Source: Vibrio sp. PID17_43
GTDB lineage: Bacteria > Pseudomonadota > Gammaproteobacteria > Enterobacterales > Vibrionaceae
Assembly: GCF_002608565.1 (NCBI RefSeq)
Contig: NZ_LIXM01000021.1
Location: 31,772 to 95,771, forward strand
Reading direction: 5' to 3'
Length of the DNA: 64,000 nt
In this document: piece by piece, positions 1-7,886 of the stretch
Layout of the letters: each line of letters starts with the position of its first letter
How positions within the stretch are numbered: the first letter of the stretch is position 1
Notes under the pieces: model-generated
The model's database searches: none
What the model was told of the DNA's origin: nothing
Seen by the model: only the letters and a program-made list of their open reading frames with translations
Position numbers and translations under genes: made by a program

Positions 1-236
1 GGACCATCACCTGTCGCTGCAGTTTGAGGGAACTTGTCTTGTAGCGCATCTGGATGAGCCACTGTTACTTTAATGCCAGTGTCTTCTTCAAACTTCTTAC
101 CAACTTCTGCAAGGCCATTGTAACCCTTGTCACCGTTGATCCAGATAGTGAGTTGTCCTTCCTCGATAGCAGCATTTGCACCAAAAGAACCCAGTGCAAC
201 AAGAGTACCTAGTGCTGCAGCGCTTAATTTTTTCAT
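1..236 (-). CDS. malE: Maltose/maltodextrin-binding periplasmic protein MalE, N-terminal part (cut by window edge)
   Basis: Reading back from the ATG at 236 gives 78 codons: a typical signal peptide (MKK start, hydrophobic core, cleavage after ANA near residue 22), then [20 protein letters not shown] and [17 protein letters not shown], which match the mature N terminus of MalE. MalE captures maltodextrins in the periplasm and delivers them to the MalFGK2 ABC importer. It is divergent from malK across a 667-bp control region. The 3' part lies outside the window. Family assignment is firm; completeness cannot be judged. Confidence 0.93.
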   Translation of the reverse strand, partial: MKKLSAAALGTLVALGSFGANAAIEEGQLTIWINGDKGYNGLAEVGKKFEEDTGIKVTVAHPDALQDKFPQTAATGDG

Positions 237-326
237 GTTCGTATCCTTTTTATATTTTTGATGTAGGGCTAGTCCATTGAGGTTCAGCCATATTTCGACA
301 CATATCATCTGAAATTATCTATTGTG

Positions 327-336
327 TCTCATCCTC
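327..336 (-). promoter_or_regulatory. Candidate MalT box near malE
   Basis: On the minus strand this reads GAGGATGAGA, 8 of 10 matches to the MalT box GGGGAKGAGG. It lies about 90 bp upstream of the malE start, in the orientation expected for malE activation. Only similarity supports it. Confidence 0.4.
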
Positions 337-424
337 CTAACCCCTACGCCCTTGCCATTATGACGTATTTTCGTGATCTGAATCGCCAAGGGTTGGGGAC
401 TCAAATCACAAAATGAACACTTCC

Positions 425-440
425 TGTGATCAGATTCAAC
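425..440 (+). promoter_or_regulatory. Candidate CRP site in the mal control region
   Basis: TGTGATCAGATTCAAC has the perfect TGTGA half site, six spacer bases and an imperfect TCACA half (TCAAC). A CRP site is expected between divergent mal promoters. Moderate match only. Confidence 0.35.
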
Positions 441-497
441 TTTAGGCCATGCAATAATGTGATTTCTGCCCAAATCATTCATTACGCGTATTTTTCT

Positions 498-518
498 ACT
501 CCTCCCTGCCTACTCCCC
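498..518 (-). promoter_or_regulatory. Pair of candidate MalT boxes
   Basis: Two adjacent minus-strand matches to GGGGAKGAGG: GGGGAGTAGG at 509-518 (9 of 10) and AGGGAGGAGT at 498-507 (8 of 10), starting 11 bp apart. MalT oligomerises on closely spaced boxes in the same orientation, so the pairing strengthens the call. Confidence 0.45.
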
Positions 519-903
519 CTACATTTATTTTGTTTGGGAGGATGTCGCATTGAGCACGATCTTAGAAACTGCAGCCATCCAATAATGGATGGTAAGAACC
601 CTTTCCCAGCATTCCCTACCCTGTAGGTTATAGATTTGCTGGTTTGCATTGCCATACGAGTGGTATGTCATTATTAGTTTTGTTTGTGGTAATTAATTCA
701 CGGGGGAGACGATACGAATAATGTGGGGGAGATACACTCGTATTTGGCTAGGAGGGGTAGTGTTCCTATTTATGACATTTTGAACATTACCCTATTTTTC
801 TTACCACCATTAATAACTTACCAATTCCTACTGTTACTGCTCGCGAGATAACTCATATAATGATGAGCGGTAAATAATAAAAAATTGATCGAGGACGAGC
901 TAC

Positions 904-2022
904 ATGGCGAGTGTCACGTTAAAAAATGTTTGTAAAGCGTATGGCGACGTACTGATTTCTAAAAACGTAGACCTAGAGATCAACGAAGGTGAGTTCGTTG
1001 TCTTCGTAGGTCCATCTGGTTGTGGTAAATCTACCCTACTACGTTGTATTGCCGGTCTTGAAGACATTACTTCGGGTGATTTGTATATTGGTGACCAACG
1101 CATGAACGATGTAGAGCCATCCAAACGTGGTGTTGGTATGGTTTTCCAATCCTATGCGCTATACCCACACCTTAACCTCTATGACAACATGTCATTTGGT
1201 CTAAAACTGGCTAAAGCTGACAAAAAAGAGATCGATAAGCGCGTTGAACACGCTGCAGAAATTCTTCAACTTGGTCACCTACTAGAGCGTCAACCAAAAG
1301 CACTTTCTGGCGGTCAACGTCAACGTGTTGCTATCGGCCGTACACTGGTGTCTCAGCCAAATGTATTCCTTCTTGATGAACCACTTTCCAACCTGGATGC
1401 TGCATTGCGCGTTAACATGCGTGCACAAATCACTAAGCTGCAACGCCAGTTAGGCTGTACCATGATCTATGTCACGCACGATCAGGTAGAAGCGATGACA
1501 ATGGCAGATAAAATTGTAGTTCTAGACGGTGGTTTCGTATCACAGGTTGGTAAGCCATTGGAGCTATACCACTATCCACAAAACCGTTTCGTTGCTGGTT
1601 TTATTGGCTCACCAAAAATGAACTTCATGAGTGTGTTCATTGATGAAGTCGAAGCTGAGCGCGTTAAAGTTCAACTGTCTAACGGTGTGTCTTTCTGGAT
1701 CCCTGTCGATGGCACCACCGTTAATCGTGGCGATCGTATGTCTCTAGGTGTTCGTCCTGAGCATCTAGTAACGGCAAACGAAGCGGATGCAACGATTAAA
1801 GGCGAAGTCATGATTGTCGAGAAATTGGGTAACGAAACTCAGGTATACCTAAACTTAGAAGGCGCAGATGCTGACGTGATTTTCCGTCAACCAGATACAT
1901 TAGCCGTCGACACGGGTGACAAACTGGAAATTGGCATTCCTGCACACCGTTGTCACCTATTCCACAGCGATGGGCGCGCTTGCCGACGCCTATACAAAGA
2001 AAACGGCATCGAGATCGAATAA
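904..2022 (+). CDS. malK: Maltose/maltodextrin ABC transporter ATPase MalK
   Basis: Cytoplasmic ATPase that powers the MalFGK2 maltodextrin importer and in E. coli also sequesters the activator MalT. The 372-residue length matches the family. Visible motifs: Walker [10 protein letters not shown] (36-44), Q-loop [11 protein letters not shown] (80-90), signature LSGGQRQR (134-141), Walker B VFLLDEP (154-160) and H-loop His192. A C-terminal regulatory domain with GVRPEH follows from about residue 240. The start has GAGGACGAG just upstream. It is followed at once by a terminator, so it appears monocistronic on this side, unlike E. coli malK-lamB. Confidence 0.97.
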   Translation: MASVTLKNVCKAYGDVLISKNVDLEINEGEFVVFVGPSGCGKSTLLRCIAGLEDITSGDLYIGDQRMNDVEPSKRGVGMVFQSYALYPHLNLYDNMSFGLKLAKADKKEIDKRVEHAAEILQLGHLLERQPKALSGGQRQRVAIGRTLVSQPNVFLLDEPLSNLDAALRVNMRAQITKLQRQLGCTMIYVTHDQVEAMTMADKIVVLDGGFVSQVGKPLELYHYPQNRFVAGFIGSPKMNFMSVFIDEVEAERVKVQLSNGVSFWIPVDGTTVNRGDRMSLGVRPEHLVTANEADATIKGEVMIVEKLGNETQVYLNLEGADADVIFRQPDTLAVDTGDKLEIGIPAHRCHLFHSDGRACRRLYKENGIEIE

Positions 2023-2041
2023 ACACGGTTGCTTGCTACCA

Positions 2042-2069
2042 ATCCCTCTCAATCGAGAGGGATTTTTTT
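2042..2069 (+). terminator. Rho-independent terminator of malK
   Basis: A 9-bp stem ATCCCTCTC / GAGAGGGAT with a short AATC loop is followed by seven T. It sits 20 bp after the malK stop. Confidence 0.9.
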
Positions 2070-2175
2070 GTTTGAGAAAGTGAAAAAATAGAAGCTTGGG
2101 GCGGCACTCTTTTGGATATTTTTCTTTAATAGCGAGATATAATTGACGTAAATAAACCCATAATGAGTACTAACC

Positions 2176-2496
2176 ATGTCTTCACATCCAACCGAAATTA
2201 CTTTTTTCGAGTTCCTCACTCCGCTGATCACAGCGGGTAAAAAGACCATCACTATCCGCGACGAATCAGAAAGTCACTATGTGCCAAATACAGAAGTCGA
2301 AGTCTTTACTTTAGAGACTAATCGCAAGGTATGTAACATTCGAATACTGTCAGTAGAACCATTGAATTTCGACGACATCAACGAGTTCCACGCCGAACAA
2401 GAAGCCATTGAGCTACCAAAACTGAAAGAGCTGATCCGTGAGATCTATCCAAATATTGATGAACTTTATGTGATTGAGTACGAGTTGATCAAATAA
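2176..2496 (+). CDS. yqfB: N4-acetylcytidine amidohydrolase YqfB (ASCH domain)
   Basis: 106 residues, the size of E. coli YqfB, which hydrolyses N4-acetylcytidine to cytidine and acetate. The ASCH-fold hallmark KKTITIRDESESH is near-identical to E. coli, and the residues corresponding to catalytic Lys21, Thr24 and Glu74 are present as Lys23, Thr26 and Glu76 (in HAEQE). The C terminus IYPNIDELYVIEYELI also fits. It is a stand-alone gene ending 49 bp before the TetR gene, whose operator lies in that gap. The role in nucleoside salvage is taken from the family. Confidence 0.9.
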   Translation: MSSHPTEITFFEFLTPLITAGKKTITIRDESESHYVPNTEVEVFTLETNRKVCNIRILSVEPLNFDDINEFHAEQEAIELPKLKELIREIYPNIDELYVIEYELIK

Positions 2497-2510
2497 CACC
2501 CAGGAAATGC

Positions 2511-2525
2511 TAGGCGACTGGTCTA
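2511..2525. promoter_or_regulatory. TetR-family operator, copy 1 (autoregulatory)
   Basis: TAGGCGACTGGTCTA is an interrupted palindrome (TAGRC, five bases, GTCTA). Fourteen of 15 bases recur at 3199-3213 upstream of the next gene. It overlaps the region upstream of the TetR start at 2546, which argues against the upstream in-frame ATG at 2507, since that would put the operator inside the coding sequence. It resembles the NemR-type half site TAGAC/GTCTA. Confidence 0.75.
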
Positions 2526-2545
2526 ATTTTGTTTATGGTAGATTC

Positions 2546-3133
2546 ATGAACGCAAAAACGAACGATACTCGTCAACACATCTTAGATGTCGGCTACCAAT
2601 TGGTCGTCGCCAAAGGCTTTACTAGCGTAGGGTTATCCGAATTGCTCAAAGTAGCGGATGTACCCAAGGGTTCTTTCTATCACTACTTTAAGTCGAAAGA
2701 ACAATTTGGCGAGGCTTTAATTGAAGCTTACTTCACGCGTTATCTTAAGATGATAAAGGTTCACTTTTCAGAAAGTGATGGCTCTGGTTGTGATCGTATA
2801 CTCAGTTACTTTGAACGTTGGATGGCGATCGAAAATGGCCAATGCAACGCCAACAAATGCCTGGTCGTAAAGTTGAGCGCTGAGGTTTCCGATCTGTCTG
2901 ATGCAATGCGGATTAAACTCGCCAACGGCGCAAGTCAGGTTGTGAAAGCCATTGAAGAGTGTATTCAAATTGGTTTAAACGATGGCTCTATTCAGGTAGC
3001 GTCTGCAGAAGAAACCGCCCACTTGCTCTATCACCAATGGATTGGCGCGAGTTTGCTGAATAAGCTGTATCTAGATCGCTCGGGTTTACAATGTAGCTTT
3101 AAAAGCACACAAAATATGTTAAAAGCTGAATAA
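2546..3133 (+). CDS. TetR/AcrR-family repressor, NemR/AcuR-like
   Basis: 195 residues from the ATG at 2546; an in-frame ATG 39 bp upstream is less likely because the operator lies between the two. The N-terminal helix-turn-helix (GLSELLKVADVPKGSFYHYFKSKEQFG, about residues 31-57) is classic TetR; the C-terminal ligand domain contains CNANKCLVVKLSAEV with two cysteines, reminiscent of electrophile-sensing NemR. Near-identical palindromes precede this gene and the next oxidoreductase gene, so it probably represses both and releases on reactive electrophiles or aldehydes. The inducer is inferred. Confidence 0.85.
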   Translation: MNAKTNDTRQHILDVGYQLVVAKGFTSVGLSELLKVADVPKGSFYHYFKSKEQFGEALIEAYFTRYLKMIKVHFSESDGSGCDRILSYFERWMAIENGQCNANKCLVVKLSAEVSDLSDAMRIKLANGASQVVKAIEECIQIGLNDGSIQVASAEETAHLLYHQWIGASLLNKLYLDRSGLQCSFKSTQNMLKAE

Positions 3134-3145
3134 TCAGCCACACTT

Positions 3146-3187
3146 AATCCGCCTTCTCTTTAATCAAAAAGTACGGCGGATTTTTTA
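3146..3187 (+). terminator. Terminator after the TetR gene
   Basis: AATCCGCC pairs with GGCGGATT across a 21-base loop and ends in a run of six T. The loop is long, but stem plus T-run fits a Rho-independent terminator. The next gene has its own operator just downstream. Confidence 0.65.
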
Positions 3188-3198
3188 GGAATCAATAC

Positions 3199-3213
3199 TA
3201 GACGACTGGTCTA
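3199..3213. promoter_or_regulatory. TetR-family operator, copy 2
   Basis: TAGACGACTGGTCTA: perfect TAGAC / GTCTA arms around a five-base centre, differing from copy 1 by one base. It lies 20 bp before the oxidoreductase start and probably overlaps its promoter. Two copies before two neighbouring genes, one of them a TetR gene, make a local regulon the simplest reading. Confidence 0.8.
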
Positions 3214-3233
3214 ATAACTACTAAGGACACAAC

Positions 3234-4265
3234 ATGACTCAATCACTGAACCGTCAAATCGTTCTCGCCAATCGCCCTGTGGGCTCTCCAGTTCAAAGTA
3301 ACTTTCGATTAGAGCAAACGGCTATCCCTACCCCAAGCAAGGGCGAAGTGCTTTTGCGCAGCGTGTACCTATCTCTAGACCCGTATATGCGTGGACGTAT
3401 GAGTGACGCGAAGTCTTACGCCGATCCAGTTGAAATCAACGATGTGATGGTTGGGGGGACGGTGTGTCAGGTTGCCGCTTCTCAGCATCCAGATTACCAA
3501 CAAGGCGAGTGGGTGGTGGCTTACACGGGTTGGCAGGATTACGCACTTTCTGATGGTGAAGGCCTGTTTAAACTCGGTAACGAGCTGACTCACCCGTCTT
3601 ACGCGCTTGGCGTGCTGGGTATGCCGGGCTTTACCGCTTATGTGGGCCTGCTTGAAATCGGTCAGCCAAAAGTCGGTGACACTCTGGTTGTGGCAGCTGC
3701 GACTGGCGCTGTAGGCTCGATAGTTGGTCAAATAGGTAAGCTGAAAGGCTGCCGTGTGATTGGTGTTGCAGGCAGCGCAGAGAAGTGCCAGTACGCAAAA
3801 GAAACATTGGGCTTTGATGAGTGTCTGGATCATACCGCAGAAGACTTTGCCGAGCAGTTAGCTGCAACTTGCGACAAAGGCATCGATGTCTACTTTGAAA
3901 ACGTAGGCGGAAAAGTGTTTGATGCCGTATTGCCTCTGCTTAACGTCGGTGCTCGCGTTCCACTTTGTGGTTTAATTTCTCAATACAATGCCACTTCACT
4001 GCCAGAGGGCCCAGATCGCATGTCGCTGCTAATGGGCAACATTCTGGTTAAACGCATCAAAATGCAAGGCTTCATCATTTTTGATCACTATGAGCAAAAT
4101 TATTCAAACTTCGTCAAAGACGTTAGCCACTGGGTAGCAGAGGGAAAAATTCACTACCGTGAACACTTAGTTCAGGGGTTAGAAAATGCACCAGAAGCTT
4201 TTATTGGTCTCCTTGAAGGCAAAAACTTTGGCAAGTTGGTTATACAAACGAATCAACCGCTTTAA
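3234..4265 (+). CDS. curA: NADP-dependent oxidoreductase, CurA/PTGR-like (MDR family)
   Basis: 343 residues of the zinc-free medium-chain reductase branch that includes E. coli CurA (curcumin reductase) and leukotriene B4 12-hydroxydehydrogenase/prostaglandin reductase. Visible: substrate-domain SLDPYMRGRM near residue 46, coenzyme-binding AAATGAVGSIVGQIGK around 152-167, and FENVGGKVFDAVLPLL near 222-237. These enzymes reduce alpha,beta-unsaturated ketones or aldehydes using NADPH. The TetR operator directly upstream fits detoxification of electrophiles. The exact substrate is unknown, so the curA symbol is by similarity. Confidence 0.88.
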   Translation: MTQSLNRQIVLANRPVGSPVQSNFRLEQTAIPTPSKGEVLLRSVYLSLDPYMRGRMSDAKSYADPVEINDVMVGGTVCQVAASQHPDYQQGEWVVAYTGWQDYALSDGEGLFKLGNELTHPSYALGVLGMPGFTAYVGLLEIGQPKVGDTLVVAAATGAVGSIVGQIGKLKGCRVIGVAGSAEKCQYAKETLGFDECLDHTAEDFAEQLAATCDKGIDVYFENVGGKVFDAVLPLLNVGARVPLCGLISQYNATSLPEGPDRMSLLMGNILVKRIKMQGFIIFDHYEQNYSNFVKDVSHWVAEGKIHYREHLVQGLENAPEAFIGLLEGKNFGKLVIQTNQPL

Positions 4266-4281
4266 ATAAAAGGAATGTTCA

Positions 4282-4614
4282 ATGATCAAGCTACATCACC
4301 TAAACCAATCTCGTTCAAAACGAATCATATAGATGTTTGTTGCTAAAGATAGCGCGCAAACAAACTTTCTAGCCGACTATGCCGATGCAGAAATGATGAA
4401 AGTGAGGAGCTACGTTGATCAAAGCCTAGAAGGGAAAACTTGCTTTATTGAAGAACGCCTGACTGGTGCGAATTTCATGATGTCGTTTGTTGTCGATGTC
4501 CTAAACAAATTCGGCATGATTGACCGCTTCTCTAATATTCAGCGTTATGGCGCACAACTTTCGACTCATCCTTCTTTTCACAAGGCAGAAGAGCTTGAAG
4601 TGAAATTCGGTTAA
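4282..4614 (+). pseudogene. Internally deleted glutathione S-transferase
   Basis: An ATG at 4282 starts MIKLHHLNQSRSKRII, the typical start of the GST thioredoxin-like domain, but TAG follows at 4330-4332. In the same frame, immediately after the stop, 93 residues continue as a GST C-terminal helical domain (LADYADAEMMKVRSYVDQSL, FIEERLTGANFMMSF, STHPSFHKAEE). A full GST of about 200-220 residues would need roughly 100 more in the middle, so most of the thioredoxin domain is gone. The downstream ATG at 4333 could give an isolated C-terminal domain, but no ribosome site precedes it. It lies 16 bp behind the curA-like gene, probably once the third member of that regulon. Confidence 0.8.
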
Positions 4615-4777
4615 TTCATTTTTACCGCTCAATCGATTGAGAATTTCTGTCTATTGTGAACGATTTAAAATAGGCAGCAATTTTTCTCACAAACCACTAT
4701 TAAATGTTATTTTTAATCCATACAACAAACAATGTTAATTGACAGTAAGTTATTACTTAACAATCACTTAATGCGTA

Positions 4778-4793
4778 TGTGATACCTATCACA
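4778..4793. promoter_or_regulatory. Perfect CRP site upstream of catalase
   Basis: TGTGATACCTATCACA matches the CRP consensus TGTGA-N6-TCACA exactly and lies about 123-138 bp before the catalase start. It implies cAMP control of the catalase gene, in line with CRP/RpoS control of catalases in other gamma-proteobacteria (inference). Confidence 0.7.
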
Positions 4794-4814
4794 CTTGCTA
4801 TTAATGATAGTTTT

Positions 4815-4838
4815 CATTATCATTATCATTATCATTAT
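4815..4838 (+). repeat. Tandem CATTAT hexamers, Fur-box-like
   Basis: Four perfect tandem CATTAT units are followed by a partial one (CATCGC). On the other strand this is repeated ATAATG, and Fur boxes are arrays of three or more GATAAT-like hexamers. It sits about 80 bp before the catalase start, so iron-dependent control by Fur is plausible; a slippage-prone microsatellite is the alternative view. The remaining bases of 4615-4915 are AT-rich with no gene visible. Confidence 0.55.
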
Positions 4839-4915
4839 CATCGCTATTCTCCTCGCATAATTTTCGGATTCATCCAAAAGACAAGATTTATCATCACTAT
4901 TGCAAGGAAATTTAA

Positions 4916-6352
4916 ATGAGCAAGAAACTGACGACAGCAGCAGGTTGCCCTGTTGCACATAACCAAAATGTTATGACTGCTGGCCCACGCGGTCCTCAAT
5001 TATTACAAGATGTTTGGTTCCTTGAAAAATTGGCACACTTTGATCGTGAAGTGATCCCAGAGCGTCGTATGCACGCAAAAGGTTCTGGTGCTTACGGTAC
5101 GTTCACAGTAACTCACGACATCACAAAATACACTCGCGCTAAGATCTTCTCTGACATCGGGAAAAAAACAGAACTATTCGCTCGCTTCACTACAGTAGCT
5201 GGTGAGCGCGGTGCCGCAGACGCAGAACGCGACATCCGTGGTTTCGCACTAAAATTCTACACAGAAGAAGGTAACTGGGACTTAGTTGGTAACAACACGC
5301 CTGTATTCTTCCTACGTGACCCACTAAAATTCCCAGATCTAAACCACGCAGTAAAACGCGACCCTCGCACTAACATGCGCAGCTCTACCAGCAACTGGGA
5401 TTTCTGGACATCACTACCAGAGGCTTTCCATCAAGTGACCATCGTAATGAGTGACCGTGGTATCCCAGCGTCTTATCGTCACATGCATGGTTTTGGTAGC
5501 CATACGTTCAGCTTTATCAACGCAGAAAACGAGCGTTACTGGGTGAAATTCCACTTCAAAACTCAGCAAGGCATCAAAAACCTAACTGATCAAGAGGCAG
5601 AAGCGATCATAGGGAAAGACCGTGAAAGCCACCATCGTGACCTTTACGAAGCGATTGAACGTCAAGACTTCCCTAAATGGAAGATGTACGTACAGATCAT
5701 GCCTGAGCTTGAAGCCGATGAAGTCAACTTCAACCCATTCGACCTAACACGTGTATGGTCTCAAAAAGATTACCCATTGATCCCCATTGGTGAATTTGAA
5801 CTAAACCGTAACCCAGAAAACTTCTACGCAGAAGTTGAACAATCAGCGTTCAACCCAGCAGCTGTCGTACCGGGTATCGGATTCTCTCCAGACAAGATGC
5901 TGCAAGGCCGTTTGTTCGCTTACGGCGATGCTCAGCATTACCGTTTAGGTGTGAACCACCATCAAATCCCTGTGAACGCTCCTCGTTGCCCTGTTCACAG
6001 CTACCACCGCGACGGCGCGATGCGAGTTGATGGTAACTTTGGCTCAACATTGGGCTACGAGCCAAACTACAAACAAGAATGGGCAGAGCAACCAGACTAC
6101 TCTGAGCCACCACTACGTATCAACGGCAACGCTGATCACTACGATCACCGTGTAGACGAAGACTACTTCAGCCAAGCGGGTGAGCTATTCCGCCTGATGA
6201 ACGAAGAACAACGTCAAACTCTGTTCGACAACACGGCTCGTGCAATGGACGGCGTGCCTGATTTCATCCAACAGCGCCACGTTCAACACGCTTACCAAGC
6301 GGACGAAGCGTACGGCAAAGGTCTTGAGATTGCGCTAGGCTTAAACAAGTAA
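4916..6352 (+). CDS. katA: Monofunctional haem catalase (clade of small-subunit catalases)
   Basis: Cytoplasmic enzyme that dismutates hydrogen peroxide to water and oxygen. 478 residues, typical of small-subunit catalases. Catalytic His53 in [11 protein letters not shown], Asn126/Asn127 in GNNTPVFF, and haem-ligand Tyr336 in [14 protein letters not shown] are all present. AAGGAA precedes the ATG. The upstream region carries a perfect CRP site and a Fur-like hexamer array; no clear OxyR site was recognised. A hairpin follows the stop, so the gene is probably transcribed alone. katA is the usual Vibrio name; katB is also used. Confidence 0.96.
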   Translation: MSKKLTTAAGCPVAHNQNVMTAGPRGPQLLQDVWFLEKLAHFDREVIPERRMHAKGSGAYGTFTVTHDITKYTRAKIFSDIGKKTELFARFTTVAGERGAADAERDIRGFALKFYTEEGNWDLVGNNTPVFFLRDPLKFPDLNHAVKRDPRTNMRSSTSNWDFWTSLPEAFHQVTIVMSDRGIPASYRHMHGFGSHTFSFINAENERYWVKFHFKTQQGIKNLTDQEAEAIIGKDRESHHRDLYEAIERQDFPKWKMYVQIMPELEADEVNFNPFDLTRVWSQKDYPLIPIGEFELNRNPENFYAEVEQSAFNPAAVVPGIGFSPDKMLQGRLFAYGDAQHYRLGVNHHQIPVNAPRCPVHSYHRDGAMRVDGNFGSTLGYEPNYKQEWAEQPDYSEPPLRINGNADHYDHRVDEDYFSQAGELFRLMNEEQRQTLFDNTARAMDGVPDFIQQRHVQHAYQADEAYGKGLEIALGLNK

Positions 6353-6397
6353 GCGAACGCTGCAAGTATCACACTGTGTGACTAACAGACATAAAAA

Positions 6398-6421
6398 AGG
6401 AGGTGCCCTAAGGCACCTCCT
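6398..6421 (+). terminator. Hairpin terminator after catalase
   Basis: Perfect 10-bp stem AGGAGGTGCC / GGCACCTCCT with a CTAA loop. The T-run behind it is poor (TGATTTC), so termination may be partial or the hairpin may protect the mRNA end. Confidence 0.7.
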
Positions 6422-6465
6422 GATTTCAAATCACTAATCACAATCAATGCTCAAGGAGATTCATT

Positions 6466-6525
6466 ATGATCAACTTAGATTTCTTTAAGCTCTTTGATAC
6501 CCAAGAACTGTTTATCTATTACTGA
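6466..6525 (+). CDS. Possible 19-residue leader or small protein
   Basis: ATG at 6466 is preceded by AAGGAG at ideal spacing and opens a 19-codon frame, MINLDFFKLFDTQELFIYY, ending 8 bp before the stop of the convergent dehydrogenase. The ribosome site is the only real support. It could be a small protein, or the leftover start of a deleted gene; homology cannot be judged at this length. Confidence 0.3.
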   Translation: MINLDFFKLFDTQELFIYY

Positions 6526-6533
6526 TTCATCAA

Positions 6534-7412
6534 CTACTGATTTTTAGCTACCGCTTTGATCAGTACTGATGTATCCATGCGACCTAAACCATCGCATTGA
6601 AGGTCTGCGTATTGCTCATCCACTTTCTTAGTCAGTGGAAGGTCTAAACCCACTCGCTCTGCTTCTTGCAAACAGAAGCCTAGATCTTTGCGCATCCAGT
6701 CGATTGCAAAACCAAAATCAAACTTACCTTCCGCCATGGTATTTGCACGGTTTTCCATCTGCCATGAACCTGCGGCGCCGTGTTTCAGTGTTTCAACCAC
6801 TTGGGCAATGTCCAAGCCTGATTTTTGTGCCAGCAGCAAAGCTTCACTCAGACCTTGTAGCACGCCACCAATACAAATTTGGTTTACCATCTTACAGCGT
6901 TGGCCTTGGCCGTTTTCACCCAGTAGTGTCATCTGCTTCGCGTACACGTCCATCGCTGGAGACACGCGATCGAAAATACTTTGCTCACCACCACACATGA
7001 TGGTTAGTACGCCGTTTTCTGCGCCCGCTTGACCACCAGAAACCGGTGCATCAATGAAGTGATTGCCGTATTGAGCGCACGCTTCGGCAAGCTCTACCGC
7101 CAAGTCAGCAGATGTCGTCGTGTGGTCAACCAACACTGCACCCGCGTTTAAGCCAACCAAGATGCCCTCTTCACCGTATACGACGCTGCGTACATCATCG
7201 TCGTTGCCAACACAAGTAAAGACAATGTCACAACCTTCGGCAGCTTCACGTGGTGTCTCACACGCTACGCCTTGGTATTCTTCAGCCCACTTATCTGCCT
7301 TAGCTTTGGTACGGTTGTACACTTTGGTTTCAAAGCCCGCTTTACTTAAGTAACTAGCCATTGGGTATCCCATAACACCCAGACCGATAAACGCTACTCG
7401 TAGTTTATCCAT
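6534..7412 (-). CDS. Beta-hydroxyacid dehydrogenase (GarR/GlxR/3-hydroxyisobutyrate dehydrogenase family)
   Basis: 292 residues. N-terminal Rossmann motif GLGVMGYPMA (10-19), substrate-loop DAPVSGGQAGAENG (121-134), and catalytic-lysine region GNGQGQRCKMVNQ with Lys174 and Asn177. Members reduce tartronate semialdehyde, succinic semialdehyde or related short acids with NAD(P)H. Nothing nearby reveals a pathway: it stands alone between catalase and a tRNA gene. Annotated as NAD(P)-dependent beta-hydroxyacid dehydrogenase without a specific substrate. Confidence 0.88.
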   Translation of the reverse strand: MDKLRVAFIGLGVMGYPMASYLSKAGFETKVYNRTKAKADKWAEEYQGVACETPREAAEGCDIVFTCVGNDDDVRSVVYGEEGILVGLNAGAVLVDHTTTSADLAVELAEACAQYGNHFIDAPVSGGQAGAENGVLTIMCGGEQSIFDRVSPAMDVYAKQMTLLGENGQGQRCKMVNQICIGGVLQGLSEALLLAQKSGLDIAQVVETLKHGAAGSWQMENRANTMAEGKFDFGFAIDWMRKDLGFCLQEAERVGLDLPLTKKVDEQYADLQCDGLGRMDTSVLIKAVAKNQ

Positions 7413-7538
7413 TGCAAGACTCCTGAATTCGAATTAGTTTCGTTTTGAAGTATGTTACTAAAGAATTCAAACCATTACCTGCAATTTATGTAAAAACCTA
7501 GTTGACTTTCGCCGGACAGATTATTAACGTTTACACAT

Positions 7539-7615
7539 CGGACTGTAGCGCAGCTTGGTAGCGCACCGTCATGGGGTGTCGGGGGTCGCTGGTTCAAATC
7601 CAGTCAGTCCGACCA
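7539..7615 (+). tRNA. proL: tRNA-Pro with GGG anticodon
   Basis: 77 bases including an encoded CCA. Acceptor stem CGGACTG / CAGTCCG, D-arm GCGC...GCGC, anticodon arm with loop ATGGGGT, and a T-arm with TTCAAAT. The anticodon arm and variable region read like E. coli proL, which decodes CCC/CCU. A TTGACT box about 30 bp upstream may belong to its promoter. Confidence 0.95.
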
Positions 7616-7831
7616 TTTTCAATTCCCCCCTCATGATTTCCGCAATATCAGCACACAGTATCTAAATCGCACTTCTCTAACTTTTTAGTGCGCCAAAAGA
7701 TAGCATTCACTCCTCTGTCTCACTTTATCAAGCCTATGTGACCTCAGCTCGGGATAATCTAAGCCATTCAGCACAGTGATGAGCCAATATTTTGTGAATG
7801 GTAACGCGTTGCGAACAGAGAACCTCAGAGC

Positions 7832-7857
7832 AAAAAAAAGCCTCGCAACGGCGAAGC
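7832..7857 (-). terminator. Terminator of the SPOUT methyltransferase gene
   Basis: On the minus strand GCTTCGC / GCGAGGC forms a 7-bp stem (one G-T pair) around CGTT, followed by eight T. It lies about 30 bp past the stop at 7887. The 216 bp between it and the tRNA hold no visible gene. Confidence 0.85.
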
Positions 7858-7886
7858 ATTATAGGTTTCATGTGATTCAGTTTCAG

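Larger units (their letters stand above)
237..903. promoter_or_regulatory. Divergent malE/malK control region
   Basis: These 667 bp hold no convincing gene; the short open frame at 426-626 has no ribosome site or protein-like composition. The stretch is unusually rich in G-runs on one strand or the other (around 327-350, 498-520, 536-547, 700-735), as expected for clustered MalT boxes, and has CRP-like half sites. In E. coli the malE/malK region is controlled by arrays of MalT boxes with CRP sites between them; the same layout is inferred here. Confidence 0.7.

Noticed and set aside
426..626. 66-codon plus-strand frame in the mal control region
   Set aside because: Overlaps the MalT-like boxes, has no ribosome site and shows no protein pattern.
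4764..4958. Minus-strand frame with an MIMIMIMIM run
   Set aside because: It is the translation of the CATTAT hexamer array, which fits a regulatory repeat; there is no ribosome site and it overlaps the catalase start.
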